Under the pieces are notes generated by a model. The model did no database searches and was not told where the DNA came from. It saw only the letters and a program-made list of their open reading frames with translations. Shown here piece after piece: positions 8,822 through 17,452 of a DNA stretch of 64,000 nucleotides. The first letter of the stretch is position 1. Each line of letters opens with the position of its first letter. Both the position numbers and the translations under genes were made by a program. Source of the stretch: CAYYWP01 sp050176585. GTDB lineage: Bacteria > Desulfobacterota > Binatia > HRBIN30 > CADEER01. Location: positions 5,799-69,798 of the forward strand of contig JBFXHX010000020.1 in the NCBI GenBank assembly GCA_050176585.1, read 5' to 3'.

Positions 8822-9432
8822 GCGATCCGCGTCATCCCGCCGCGGTGGCGCCCATCGCCGAACGGGTGCGCGCGCTCGAGGAGGCGTTGACCGAGCGCCG
8901 GCTCATCCCCGACGGTTATCTCGAGAGCTCGGCGGAGCGCATACAGGAGCTGAGCCCGCGCAATGGCGCGCGCGTGGTGGCGCGGGCCTGGGTGGATCCG
9001 GAGTATCGCGCGCGGCTCCTCGCGGATGCGGCGGCGGCGATCGCGGAATTGGGCTTCCGCGCCCCCGGCAATGAGTATCTCGTCGTGCTCGAGAATACCC
9101 CGAGCGTGCACAACGCCATCGTCTGCACGCAGTGCTCGTGCACCGCGTGGTCCGTCCTCGGCCTACCGCCGGATTGGTACAAGAGCCCCGAGTATCGCTC
9201 CCGCATCGTGCGCGAGCCACGCGCGCTGCTCCGCACAATGGGGCTCGAGCTGCCGGAGCACGTGGCGGTGCGCGTGTGGGACACGACCGGCGAGAGCCGC
9301 TACATGGTGCTGCCGCTGCGCCCGGCTGGTACCGAGGACTGGACCGAAGCGCAACTGGCCGAGATCGTTACGCGCGAGGCGATGATCGGCGTGGCGCGCT
9401 GTCACCCGGAGCCGATTGCGCCGGCAACATAA
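8818..9432 (+). CDS. nthA: Nitrile hydratase alpha subunit
   Basis: 204 residues from ATG 8818. The metal claw is VCTQCSCT, with Cys103, Cys106, Ser107 and Cys108; in the family two of these cysteines are oxidised to sulfenate and sulfinate and bind Co(III) or Fe(III). 'WSVLGLPPDWYKSPEYRSRI' and 'VREPRALL' follow, as expected. The claw is mixed: Thr in position 2 is the cobalt-type residue, while the Thr after the last Cys resembles iron-type 'CSCT', and Gln replaces the usual Leu. No metallochaperone/activator (P14K, NhlE or P47K type) follows; the next gene is a methyltransferase. Confidence 0.94.
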   Translation: MSDPRHPAAVAPIAERVRALEEALTERRLIPDGYLESSAERIQELSPRNGARVVARAWVDPEYRARLLADAAAAIAELGFRAPGNEYLVVLENTPSVHNAIVCTQCSCTAWSVLGLPPDWYKSPEYRSRIVREPRALLRTMGLELPEHVAVRVWDTTGESRYMVLPLRPAGTEDWTEAQLAEIVTREAMIGVARCHPEPIAPAT

Positions 9433-9484
9433 CTTCGCTTTCGCCGCGGCCAGTTGGCCGGGATGCGCGCGTGGGAGAAGTTCT

Positions 9485-10279
9485 ATGAGCAATCCGGCCG
9501 AAACGTACGAGAGTTTCATGGTGCCCGTGCTCTTCGCGCCCGCCGCGGCGCAGCTGGTGCAGCTCGCGGCGCCGCAAAAAGGCGAGCGCGTCCTCGATGT
9601 GGCGTGCGGAACCGGCGTAGTGGCGCGATTGGTGGCCGCGCGCGCCAAATCCCCCGGCAAGGTGGTCGGCCTCGACCTGAACCCGAACATGCTGGTGGTC
9701 GCGCGCGCCACCGCGGAGCGCGAGGGACGCGCGATCGAGTGGTACGAAGGCCGCGCCGAGTCTCTGCCCTTCGATGACGCCAGCTTCGACCTCGTGCTCT
9801 GCCAGCACGCCCTTCAGTTCATGCGCGAGCGCGCGGGCGCGCTGGCGGAGATGCGCCGCGTGCTGACCAGCGGCGGGCGCCTGGCGCTGAACGCCTGGCA
9901 AGGGCTCGATCGGCATCCCTTCTACCAGACGCTGCACGATGTCATCGGGCGCCGGCTCGGGATGTCGGGCGTGCAGGACATCTTCGCGCTCGGCGCAGCC
10001 GGCGACCTGAGCTCGCTGGTGATGAATGCCGGATTCCGTCACGTCGAGATCACCCCGGTGTCGATCACCGCGCGCTTTCCCGACCCCGCGGGTTTTCTCG
10101 CCGGCGAGATCGACGTCGACACCGCCGCGATCCCATCGATGCAGCACCTCGACGCGCCGGCGCGACAGGCCATCACCGCGGCAATTCAAGACGACATGGC
10201 CGACGCGCTGCGCGAGGTGACGCAGGGCGATCACGTCGTGCTGCCGTTCTACGCGCACATCGTCTGCGCCGAGCGCTGA
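9485..10279 (+). CDS. Class I SAM-dependent methyltransferase (UbiE-like)
   Basis: 264 residues from ATG 9485, with GGGAGAAG upstream. SAM motif I is VLDVACGTGVVARLV (residues 36-50), motif II 'VVGLDLNPNML', and the post-motif 'LPFDDASFDLVLCQHALQF'. The C-terminal half lacks a diagnostic substrate motif. It lies 52 bp after the nitrile hydratase alpha gene and is probably in the same transcript, which ends at the hairpin at 10280-10320. Confidence 0.88.
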   Translation: MSNPAETYESFMVPVLFAPAAAQLVQLAAPQKGERVLDVACGTGVVARLVAARAKSPGKVVGLDLNPNMLVVARATAEREGRAIEWYEGRAESLPFDDASFDLVLCQHALQFMRERAGALAEMRRVLTSGGRLALNAWQGLDRHPFYQTLHDVIGRRLGMSGVQDIFALGAAGDLSSLVMNAGFRHVEITPVSITARFPDPAGFLAGEIDVDTAAIPSMQHLDAPARQAITAAIQDDMADALREVTQGDHVVLPFYAHIVCAER

Positions 10280-10320
10280 GCCGCACGGCGGTTGATTTTC
10301 GCGCCGGACTGCCGTGCGGC
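10280..10320. terminator. Hairpin between convergent genes
   Basis: A perfect 10-bp inverted repeat (GCCGCACGGC / GCCGTGCGGC) with a 21-nt loop starts one base after the methyltransferase stop and faces the 3' end of the convergent dockerin-like gene. It could terminate both transcripts. Confidence 0.6.
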
Positions 10321-10375
10321 ACCCGATGACTGCGGCGCCGCACCAGCCGGCGTCCCCCCCATCACCCGCGGTCGC

Positions 10376-12334
10376 TCAACAGCCGGAGGATGCCGCGTTC
10401 ACCGCGGCGATCAGATCGGCGATCGTCACCCGGCCGTCAGCGTCGCGATCCGCCGCGGCACACCGCGTCACTTCGACGGCGTCCACGCTGATGTTCACCG
10501 CCAGGACGAGCTCGTCGATCGACACCGTGCCGTCGCGATTGCAATCGGCCGGGCACGGCATGACCGTGGCGGTCGGTGTCGGGCTGGGCGATGGCGTGTC
10601 GGTGGGGGTCGGCGTGGGGGGGGACGTCGGCGCGGCCGTCGGAGTCTCGGTAGCGGTGACGGTCGCCGTACGGGTGGGAGTCGACGTTTGCGTCGGGGTG
10701 ATCGTCGGGGTCGGCGTGTCGGTGGGCAGCGGCGCCGCGGGATCGATGATGAGGTTGGCATCCACCGCGAGCGTGCCGGTCAATAGCGTGCCGTTCGCGT
10801 CGCCGGCGAGGACGCGATCGACGTCGAGGATCGCGGGCCCGAGCGGCGCGTCCTCCGACACCGGCAGGTCGCAGCGCACCAACGGCCCTTGGCGCAGGTG
10901 CTGTTGGCCGATCAGCACGAATCGGAAGCGCCGCTTTCCGACCGGAACGAAGGGGTCGAACGCGATGTTCACCGACAGCTGGTGGCTGGTGAGCTCCGCT
11001 TCGACCCGACAGCGGCTGGCGACGGTGAACACCTCGAAGACCGGCACGTCGATCAGCAGGTCGAACGACAAGCCGTAGACCAGACCGTCACGATCCGCCA
11101 GCTCGAAGCGGACGTCCGCGTCGGTGCCCGGGCGGGTCGCGCCGGCGTGCGCCGCCACGCGGATGGGAGCGGTCGGCGTCTCGGTGGGCGTGGGGGTGAT
11201 CGAGGGTGTCTGGGTCTCCGTCGGCGTTTCCGTCTCGGCCGGCGTGTCGGTCGCGGTCGGCGTGTCGGTCGCGGTCGGCGTCATGCGCGCGCTCGGGGTA
11301 TCGGTGGGCGGCCCCGTCGGCGTTTCGGACGGAGTACCGGTGATGGTTCCCGTCGGGGTGATGGTGGGGGTGAGCGTGACCGTCTCCGTTGCGGTGACGG
11401 TAAGGGTCTCCGTCGCGGTGCCGGTGATCGATGGCGTGACGGAAATGCTCGGTGTCGGCGTCGGTCCGACCGGCAGACGGACGGCGGTTTCGGCGCGTAC
11501 GCCGGCGCCGGCAGTCGCGGAGACCGTGATCGACTCACCCGCGCGCGCGCGCGCATAGCGCAAGCACGTGAGCGCCGAGCCCGGCTGCGGGGTCAGGGGG
11601 CCGAGCTCGCGCTCGTAGCTGGTCACATCGCAATCCGGCGGCGCATTGGTGTGCCCGACTGCGGAAATCACGATGCCGGGTTGCGGCGGCGCGAGCGCAA
11701 ACGACACCGCGAGCCCATCGCGCACCGGGTTGCCGTGCGCGTCCGAGACCAACGCGGCGACGATGGCCGTGAAGGTGCCGTCGTCGTTCAGGGCGCTGCG
11801 GTCTGCCACCAGGTCGACGCTGATGAACGCCGGTGCAGGCGTCGGCGTGAAGGACATCGTCGGGGTCAGCGTCGTCGTCCGCGTCGCCGTGGCCGTCGCC
11901 GTGCTGGTCCGGGTGGAGCTCAGCGTCCGCGTGCGGGTTGCCGTACGCGTGCCGGTCACCGTCGGCGTCGGCGTCGCGGGTGGGGTCGCGGTGCGCGTCG
12001 GGCTGCTGGTGCGGGTCTCGGTCGCCGTCGCGGTATCGCGGGGGGTCGAGGTCGCCGTGCTGAGCGGGGTGGCGGTGCGCGTTCGCGTGCGCGTCTCCGT
12101 CGCCGTACGCGTCGACGGAGGCACGGCGGTGGGGGTTGCCGTGCGCGTGGCGGTGCTGGTCACCGTCGCCGTCTGTGTCCGGGTGTTCCGCGGGGTGGCG
12201 GTCAGCGACGGCGTACGGCTGGGCGTCTGCGTCCGGCTGGCGGTCGGGGTAGTGGAATCGCCCTGGCCGGCGGCGGCGGTGACCCAGGCCAGCACGGCGA
12301 ACACCGGTGTCAGGAGATGTCTGCGCAAGAGCAT
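10376..12334 (-). CDS. Secreted Thr/Pro-rich protein with Ig-like, cohesin-like and dockerin-like modules
   Basis: 652 residues. Signal peptide ~1-23 (MLLRRHLLTPVFAVLAWVTAAAGQ). Residues ~24-170 are a Thr/Pro/Arg-rich linker of short TATRT/TPT repeats. Residues ~172-285 look like an invasin/Ig-type domain (ISVDLVADRSALNDDGTFTA). A second Thr-rich linker follows. Residues ~398-545 look cohesin-like (VRFELADRDGLVYGLSFDLL, GPAILDVDRVLAGDANG). After a third linker, the C-terminus is a paired EF-hand dockerin-like module: CPADCNRDGTVSIDELVLAV, then DRDADGRVTIADLIAAVN and a closing Cys. The role is probably extracellular or surface-attached; the partner is unknown. It faces away from the LLM gene 218 bp upstream. 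Confidence 0.85.
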   Translation of the reverse strand: MLLRRHLLTPVFAVLAWVTAAAGQGDSTTPTASRTQTPSRTPSLTATPRNTRTQTATVTSTATRTATPTAVPPSTRTATETRTRTRTATPLSTATSTPRDTATATETRTSSPTRTATPPATPTPTVTGTRTATRTRTLSSTRTSTATATATRTTTLTPTMSFTPTPAPAFISVDLVADRSALNDDGTFTAIVAALVSDAHGNPVRDGLAVSFALAPPQPGIVISAVGHTNAPPDCDVTSYERELGPLTPQPGSALTCLRYARARAGESITVSATAGAGVRAETAVRLPVGPTPTPSISVTPSITGTATETLTVTATETVTLTPTITPTGTITGTPSETPTGPPTDTPSARMTPTATDTPTATDTPAETETPTETQTPSITPTPTETPTAPIRVAAHAGATRPGTDADVRFELADRDGLVYGLSFDLLIDVPVFEVFTVASRCRVEAELTSHQLSVNIAFDPFVPVGKRRFRFVLIGQQHLRQGPLVRCDLPVSEDAPLGPAILDVDRVLAGDANGTLLTGTLAVDANLIIDPAAPLPTDTPTPTITPTQTSTPTRTATVTATETPTAAPTSPPTPTPTDTPSPSPTPTATVMPCPADCNRDGTVSIDELVLAVNISVDAVEVTRCAAADRDADGRVTIADLIAAVNAASSGC

Positions 12335-12552
12335 TCGTCAGGACGGCCTTCGCACCGTATCGTTTCGTCCGGGATGAAGCGAATCTGAATTTTCCCCTGC
12401 CTGCGGAGCTGGGATGCGGCAGCTTGAGGGGCCGCCGGGCCTCGCATAAATTGCGGTCGGCCCGGCCGGCGCGGGCGACGCGTGCTCGGGCCGCGTCGCC
12501 GTGTTCGACACCGCGAGGACTCACACCAGGATTTAATTGGCGAGGAGAATAC

Positions 12553-13590
12553 ATGCAGACAGAGCGTTTCATCGTCGAAGCGGAGCTCTCCGCGAACGAC
12601 CTCTGGCGGGTGCCGGCCGAGGCGCGGCGATTGGAAGCCCTCGGGTACTCGGCCGCGTTCAGCATCGAGGCGATCCGCGACCCCTTCCTCCCGCTGGTCG
12701 TGGCCGCCGAGCACACCACCCGCCTCGGCCTCGGCACGTCGGTGGCGATCGCATTTCCGCGCGCGCCCATGGTGACGGCGCAGTTGAGCTGGGATTTGCA
12801 GCGGTTCTCGAAGGGGCGGTTCCTGCTCGGCCTCGGCAGCCAGGTGCGCAAGCACAACGAAGAGCGCTTCTCGGTCAAATGGACGGCACCCGTGGCGCGC
12901 ATGCGCGAGTACATCGAGACGCTGCGCGCGATCTGGGAGTCCTGGCAGCAGGGCACCAAACCCGCGTTCGTCGGCGAGCACTATCGGTACACGTACACCT
13001 CGCCGTTCTTTCACCCCGGACCGATCGAGCACCCGCGCATTCCGGTCGCCATCGCCGCGGTGAATCCCGCTATGTGCCGGCTGGCCGGCGAGCTGTGCGA
13101 GGGCGTCCGCCTGCACCCCTTCTGTACGCGCCTGTATCTCGAGAAGACGATTCTCCCCAACATCGCCGCCGGCGCGCTGAAGTCGGGGAGGCGCGTCGAG
13201 GACGTCGAGTTGGCGGGCGGTGGCTTCATTGCGACGGGCGCCGACGACGGCGCGGTCGAGCAGCGAATCCAAGCGGTGCGCCGGCAGATCGCGTTCTACG
13301 GTTCCACACCAGCGTACTTCGGCGTGCTGGAAGCGCACGGCTGGGGCGAGCTCGGTGGGCGGCTAAACCAGTTGGCCCGCACCGGCAAGTGGGAGGAGAT
13401 GGCGGCGGCGGTCCCCGACGAGGTGGTCGAGGCGTTCACCGCGATCGGGCGGTACGACGAGATCGCCCCGGTGATTCGCAACCGCTTCCGCGGGATTGCG
13501 CGCGTCCCGTTCCCCGCGCCGTCCGATGACGGCCGCGAGGAGGGGCTGGTGCGCGAGATCCTGCAAGCATTGACCGGCGAAGACGCGTGA
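12553..13590 (+). CDS. LLM-class flavin/F420-dependent oxidoreductase
   Basis: 345 residues from ATG 12553, with GAGGAGAA at 12542-12549. The pattern is that of LLM enzymes in the F420-dependent group: 'TRLGLGTSVAIAFPRAPM', 'QLSWDLQRFSKGRFLLGLGS' and 'QVRKHNEERFSVKW'. These enzymes oxidise or reduce alcohols, ketones or thioethers using FMN or F420. It is unlike the 803-2041 paralogue in sequence, so it probably has a different substrate. A HAD phosphatase begins 31 bp downstream. Confidence 0.9.
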   Translation: MQTERFIVEAELSANDLWRVPAEARRLEALGYSAAFSIEAIRDPFLPLVVAAEHTTRLGLGTSVAIAFPRAPMVTAQLSWDLQRFSKGRFLLGLGSQVRKHNEERFSVKWTAPVARMREYIETLRAIWESWQQGTKPAFVGEHYRYTYTSPFFHPGPIEHPRIPVAIAAVNPAMCRLAGELCEGVRLHPFCTRLYLEKTILPNIAAGALKSGRRVEDVELAGGGFIATGADDGAVEQRIQAVRRQIAFYGSTPAYFGVLEAHGWGELGGRLNQLARTGKWEEMAAAVPDEVVEAFTAIGRYDEIAPVIRNRFRGIARVPFPAPSDDGREEGLVREILQALTGEDA

Positions 13591-13621
13591 TTGTGAAGCG
13601 CCTGATCGGCCCGCGCGCGGA

Positions 13622-14326
13622 ATGGCGCCGGTGATGGCCAGCGGCTCAGCCGCAGGCGAAACGCGCGCTGGCGCGGTGCGCGCGGTCCTCTTCGACGCGG
13701 TCGGCACGCTGATCCGGTTGCGGGAACCGGTCGGCGAGACCTATGCGCGACTGGCTGGCGTCGGAGAGCCGGCGGCCATCGGCTCCGCCTTCGCGAACCT
13801 CCTGCGCGCCCGCTCCGCCATGGTGTTCACCGACCGCCGAGCGGCGGCGGTGCGCGCAGCGGAGCGCGAGTGGTGGGAGGGCCTGGTGCGGGACGTGTTC
13901 GCCGCGACCGGCGTCGCGCTGCCCGATGGCGCCTTTCCGGCGCTCTGGGCTCACTACGCGAGCGCAGCCGCGTGGCAGGCGGCGCCCGGCGCGCACGCGC
14001 TGCTCGAGACGCTGCGCGCGGCGGGTCTGCGGACCGGAGTCGTCTCCAACTTCGATCACCGCCTGCCCGCAGTGCTGGAGGCGCTCGCGCTGGCGCCGCT
14101 GCTCGAGGACGTGGTACTGCCGGCCGATGCAGGCGCGGCCAAACCCGACTCGCGCATCTTCGCGCTCGCGCTGAGCCGCTTGGGGGTACGCGCGGAGGAG
14201 ACGGTGTACGTCGGGGACGACGCGCGCGAGGATGTGGCGGCCGCGCAAGCCGCCGGCATGCGCGCCGTCGATGTGCGGACGCTCGCGGATCTCACCGAGC
14301 TGACCGCCTGGCTGGCGGTGGCGTGA
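13622..14326 (+). CDS. HAD-IA family hydrolase (REG-2/HDHD3-like)
   Basis: 234 residues. Motif I is LFDAVGTLIRLREPVGETYA: the nucleophile Asp is present, but the usual acid/base Asp two residues later is Val, as in the REG-2/HDHD3-like group. Motif II is VVSNFD. The Lys and motif III/IV region is 'AKPDSRIFALAL' and 'VYVGDDAREDVAAAQAAGM'. It is probably a phosphatase or a phosphate-binding protein with lowered activity. Start at ATG 13622 or ATG 13634; no clear ribosome-binding site separates them. Confidence 0.85.
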   Translation: MAPVMASGSAAGETRAGAVRAVLFDAVGTLIRLREPVGETYARLAGVGEPAAIGSAFANLLRARSAMVFTDRRAAAVRAAEREWWEGLVRDVFAATGVALPDGAFPALWAHYASAAAWQAAPGAHALLETLRAAGLRTGVVSNFDHRLPAVLEALALAPLLEDVVLPADAGAAKPDSRIFALALSRLGVRAEETVYVGDDAREDVAAAQAAGMRAVDVRTLADLTELTAWLAVA

Positions 14327-14403
14327 GCGCTCGCGTATCTCTGCTGCGATGGTGCGGTTCTGGCTCCGCCGCCGGCCGCGCTGCAACCCAGGATGTCGTT
14401 CGC

Positions 14404-15099
14404 ATGACCCGCCGCTCGGTTCTCCTGATCGCGCTGGCAGCCGCCGCCGCAGTCGCCGCCACAACACCGCATGCCCACAGCGATCGGGCCACCGCGTCGC
14501 ATCGCTTCGATGACGTCGAGCGCTGGCGCAAGGTCTTCGACGACCCCGCGCGCGACGCTTGGCAGAAGCCCGCAGAGCTCGTGGCGGCCCTGCAAATCCC
14601 CGCCGGCGCTGCGGTCGCCGATCTCGGCGCCGGGACCGGGTACTTCAGCCGCTACTTGTCCGCTGCCGTCGGCGCCGACGGCGCCGTGCTGGCCGTCGAG
14701 GTGGAGCCGGCGCTGGTCGCGCACCTGCGCGAGCGCGCCGAGCGCGAGCGCACGCCGAACGTCACGCCGATCCTGGCCTCGACCGACTCGGCCCGGCTGC
14801 CGCCGGCGAGCGTCGACCTGATCCTCGTCGTCGACACGTATCACCACTTCGATCACCGGGGGACGTATTTGCCCCGCTTGCGCCGCGCATTGCGCCCGGG
14901 CGGGCGCGTCGCGATCGTCGATTGGAAGCCCGGCGACCTGCCCGAGGGACCAGCCCCCGACCACAAGCTGCCGCCGGAACAGGTGATCGAAGAGATGGGC
15001 GCCGCCGGCTACCGGTTGGTGTCGCAGCCGGCTCTCCTGCCCTACCAGTACGTGTTGATCTTTGCGGCGCCGCCCGAGCGGCCCGACGCCCAGCGGTGA
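14404..15099 (+). CDS. Predicted exported SAM-dependent methyltransferase-like protein
   Basis: 231 residues from ATG 14404. Residues 1-26 look like a signal peptide (MTRRSVLLIALAAAAAVAAT then AHS). Residues ~55-231 are a class I methyltransferase fold: motif I VADLGAGTGYFSRYL (residues 71-85), 'VLAVEVEPALV', 'VDLILVVDTYHHF' and 'LRPGGRVAIVDWKPGDLPEG'. Export is odd for a SAM enzyme because SAM is cytoplasmic, but this family of signal-peptide-bearing methyltransferases recurs in Gram-negative genomes. Its stop overlaps the GTG start of the next gene. Confidence 0.85.
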   Translation: MTRRSVLLIALAAAAAVAATTPHAHSDRATASHRFDDVERWRKVFDDPARDAWQKPAELVAALQIPAGAAVADLGAGTGYFSRYLSAAVGADGAVLAVEVEPALVAHLRERAERERTPNVTPILASTDSARLPPASVDLILVVDTYHHFDHRGTYLPRLRRALRPGGRVAIVDWKPGDLPEGPAPDHKLPPEQVIEEMGAAGYRLVSQPALLPYQYVLIFAAPPERPDAQR

Positions 15100-15716
15100 T
15101 CTCGCTCGTCATCTTCGACTGCGACGGCGTGTTGTTCGACTCGGCGGCCGCCAACGTCGCCTACTACAACGCCGTGCTCGCGCGCCTCGGCCATCCGCCG
15201 ATGAGCGATGACTGGGCGCGCCGCGCACATTTCCTCTCATCGCGCCAGCTCTACGAGGCGATGTTCGGGGCCGCGACCGAGCTCGGTGCGGAAGCGCTAC
15301 GCGTGAGCCGGACGATCGACTACGGCCCGTTCTACGAGCTCATGCAACCCATGCCCGAGCTCGAGAGCACGCTGGAGCTGCTCGCGCAGCACTACGCACT
15401 CGCCATGGCGACGAATCGCGGCGGGACCCTGCGCGGCGTGGTGAGCCAGTTCAAGCTCGACCGCTACATCACCTGTTTCGTGGGTAGCCACGACGTGCCC
15501 CGTGCCAAACCCCATCCCGACGTGCTCGAGCACTGCCTGGAGCGCCTGCGCGTGCCGCCGGCAGCTGCCGTGTACGTGGGCGACTCGGAGACCGATCACC
15601 AGGCGGCGGTGGCCGCTGGCGTGACCTTCATTGGCTTCGGTCCCGCGGCACCCGCCGTGCACCGCATTCACGGCTTGCCCGAGCTCCCGCCGCTGCTCGA
15701 CCGCCTCCGATCCTAA
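15096..15716 (+). CDS. HAD-IA hydrolase (phosphoglycolate-phosphatase-like)
   Basis: 206 residues from GTG 15096, which overlaps the upstream TGA as GTGA. Motif I is IFDCDGVLFDS with both catalytic aspartates. Motif II is MATNRGG, the Lys region AKPHPDVLEHCL, and motif III/IV VYVGDSETDHQAAVAAG. Unlike the HAD protein at 13.6 kb, the active site is complete, so phosphatase activity on a small phosphorylated metabolite is likely. It ends convergent to the Lol permease gene 214 bp away. Confidence 0.9.
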   Translation: MISLVIFDCDGVLFDSAAANVAYYNAVLARLGHPPMSDDWARRAHFLSSRQLYEAMFGAATELGAEALRVSRTIDYGPFYELMQPMPELESTLELLAQHYALAMATNRGGTLRGVVSQFKLDRYITCFVGSHDVPRAKPHPDVLEHCLERLRVPPAAAVYVGDSETDHQAAVAAGVTFIGFGPAAPAVHRIHGLPELPPLLDRLRS

Positions 15717-15930
15717 TCTAGCCGCAGGACCTGTGGCCGCATGGCGGCGCGGAGCGCCGGCCCCGTGGAGTGGAGAGTGCCGGAGCCCGCCCGGGCATCG
15801 CTGCGCATGCCGTGCGGCCACGCGTGCCGCGGCTCCACCAGGAGCGTGCCGGCCGATGCACGTCAGGCGCAACACGCGCGCGTGCCGGACCCGAACGGCG
15901 CCACAGCCTTTCCGGCGGCGCTGGGTCCGG

Positions 15931-17178
15931 TCACTCGTAGCGGATCACGTCGACGGGCATGAGGCGCGCCGCCTTGCGGGCCGGATACAGCGTGGCCAGC
16001 AGGCAGATCCCCAAGGTCGCCGCGGTGACCGCGACGAAATACGGCGGGTAGACGGCCACGGGCACCGTGTTCACGTAGAACACGTCCTTCGGCAGCTCGA
16101 CGATCTCGTAGTTCTTGAGCACCCAACAGCCCGCCCAGCCGCCGAGGTTCCCTAAGACCGTACCGATGATCCCGATCACCACGCCCTTATAGATGAAGAT
16201 ACGCGCAATGCTGGCGCGGTCGGCGCCGAGCGACTTCAGGATCGCGATGTCCTTGCGCTTCTCCATCACCACCATGATGAGGGTCGCGAGCACGGTGAAC
16301 GCCGCGACCAGCACGATCAGCAGCAGCACGATCGCGTACACCGTCTTCTGCATCTCGAGGGCGGAGAAGAGCGTCTGGTTGGCCGCCATCCAGTCTCGCA
16401 CCCGGTAGCCGACTCCGAGCTGGCCGGCGAGCTGCTGCGCGATGCGGTCGGCTTCGTACAGATCGCGGACCCGGATCTCGACGCCGGTGACGCCGTCGCC
16501 CAGATCGTAAAGGCGCTGTGCATCGGCGAGCCCCACGTACGCCAGACTGCTGTCGTACTCCGGCATGCCCGAATCGAACTCGCCGACGACCGCGAACCGG
16601 CGCAGCCGCGGTACGCCGCCGGCACTGCTCGGCGCGGCGGCGACGCCGACGTCGCCGCCCACCTGCACGCGGAGCTTCTTCGCCAGCTCGGCGCCGAGGA
16701 TGATGCCGGGTAGTTGCGCCGTGGCGCCGCGCCCGTTCCCGAGCGGCACGGCGACCGGTTGTTGCAGCGCCTCGATGCGGCCGCCGCGCAGCCGGGCCGC
16801 GAGATCCGGATTGGCAGCAGCCGCCGGCGGCACGCCGCGGACCAACACGCCCGCGAACTGTTCGCCGGTCGACAGGATCAGATGTCCGTACACGAATGGC
16901 TCGGCGCTGACGACGCCGGGCGTGCTGCGCGCCGCAGACACCACGCGCTCCGGGTCGGTGAGCGCACCGAGCCGGCCGAATACCGACACGTGCGGGTTGA
17001 AGGACAGAATGCGGTCGCGCAGATCGCCCTCGAAGCCGGTCATCACCGCCAGCGTGATGTCGAGCGTCATCACGCCGATGGCGATGCCCGCCATCGAAAT
17101 CCACGTGATCAGCGAAATGAACGCCTCGCGCCGCTTGGCGCGCAGATAACGCAGGCCGACGAACAGTTCGAAACGCAT
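15931..17178 (-). CDS. Lipoprotein-releasing permease (LolC/LolE family)
   Basis: 415 residues from the minus-strand ATG at 17178. The start MRFELFVGLRYLRAKRREAF, then 'FISLITWISMAGIAIGVM', is diagnostic for LolC/E. A large periplasmic domain (~45-270) follows, then an FtsX-type block of three membrane segments from residue ~275 (AIVLLLIVLVAAFTVLATLI; IGIIGTVLGNLGGWAGCWVL; VAVTAATLGICLLATLYPAR). It works in the inner membrane, extracting mature lipoproteins for LolA. The usual neighbour lolD (ATPase) is absent; downstream is the convergent HAD gene. Confidence 0.92.
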   Translation of the reverse strand: MRFELFVGLRYLRAKRREAFISLITWISMAGIAIGVMTLDITLAVMTGFEGDLRDRILSFNPHVSVFGRLGALTDPERVVSAARSTPGVVSAEPFVYGHLILSTGEQFAGVLVRGVPPAAAANPDLAARLRGGRIEALQQPVAVPLGNGRGATAQLPGIILGAELAKKLRVQVGGDVGVAAAPSSAGGVPRLRRFAVVGEFDSGMPEYDSSLAYVGLADAQRLYDLGDGVTGVEIRVRDLYEADRIAQQLAGQLGVGYRVRDWMAANQTLFSALEMQKTVYAIVLLLIVLVAAFTVLATLIMVVMEKRKDIAILKSLGADRASIARIFIYKGVVIGIIGTVLGNLGGWAGCWVLKNYEIVELPKDVFYVNTVPVAVYPPYFVAVTAATLGICLLATLYPARKAARLMPVDVIRYE

Positions 17179-17411
17179 GATGCGATCCCAGAACCCCCGC
17201 ATTCGCGGGACCGCCGTATTCTGCAGGGCGCGCGCCCGCTTTGCGAGCCGGCGGCCCTCCCCGCGACGGCCGCGGGTCGCGACAGCGCACTCGCAAGTGA
17301 CGCGCGGTACCGCAGTGCCCAGCTCGAGGCGCCGCATCGGCGGGATCCCGTGGCGGCGCCCCGTCAAGCCTCGTCATCGGCCCCGCGGTACCGCGGCTGG
17401 GCCGCTGCACC

Positions 17412-17448
17412 TTGACAAGCATCGAACACACGTTTTAAACGGCCGTTT
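17412..17448 (+). promoter_or_regulatory. Promoter and palindromic operator of the TetR/efflux operon
   Basis: A consensus -35 TTGACA (17412-17417) is followed at 16-17 bp spacing by an AT-rich -10-like hexamer (TTTAAA/TTAAAC around 17434-17440). The perfect 12-bp palindrome AAACGGCCGTTT (17437-17448) overlaps the -10 and start region, five bases before the TetR start codon. This is the classic position for a TetR autorepression site, and it would control the whole downstream pump operon. Confidence 0.7.
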
Positions 17449-17452
17449 TGGC

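Noticed and set aside
10376..12334. Regular short repeats that could look like a CRISPR or VNTR array
   Set aside because: The periodicity is coding: degenerate Thr/Pro codons of the linker regions, with no constant repeat-spacer structure.
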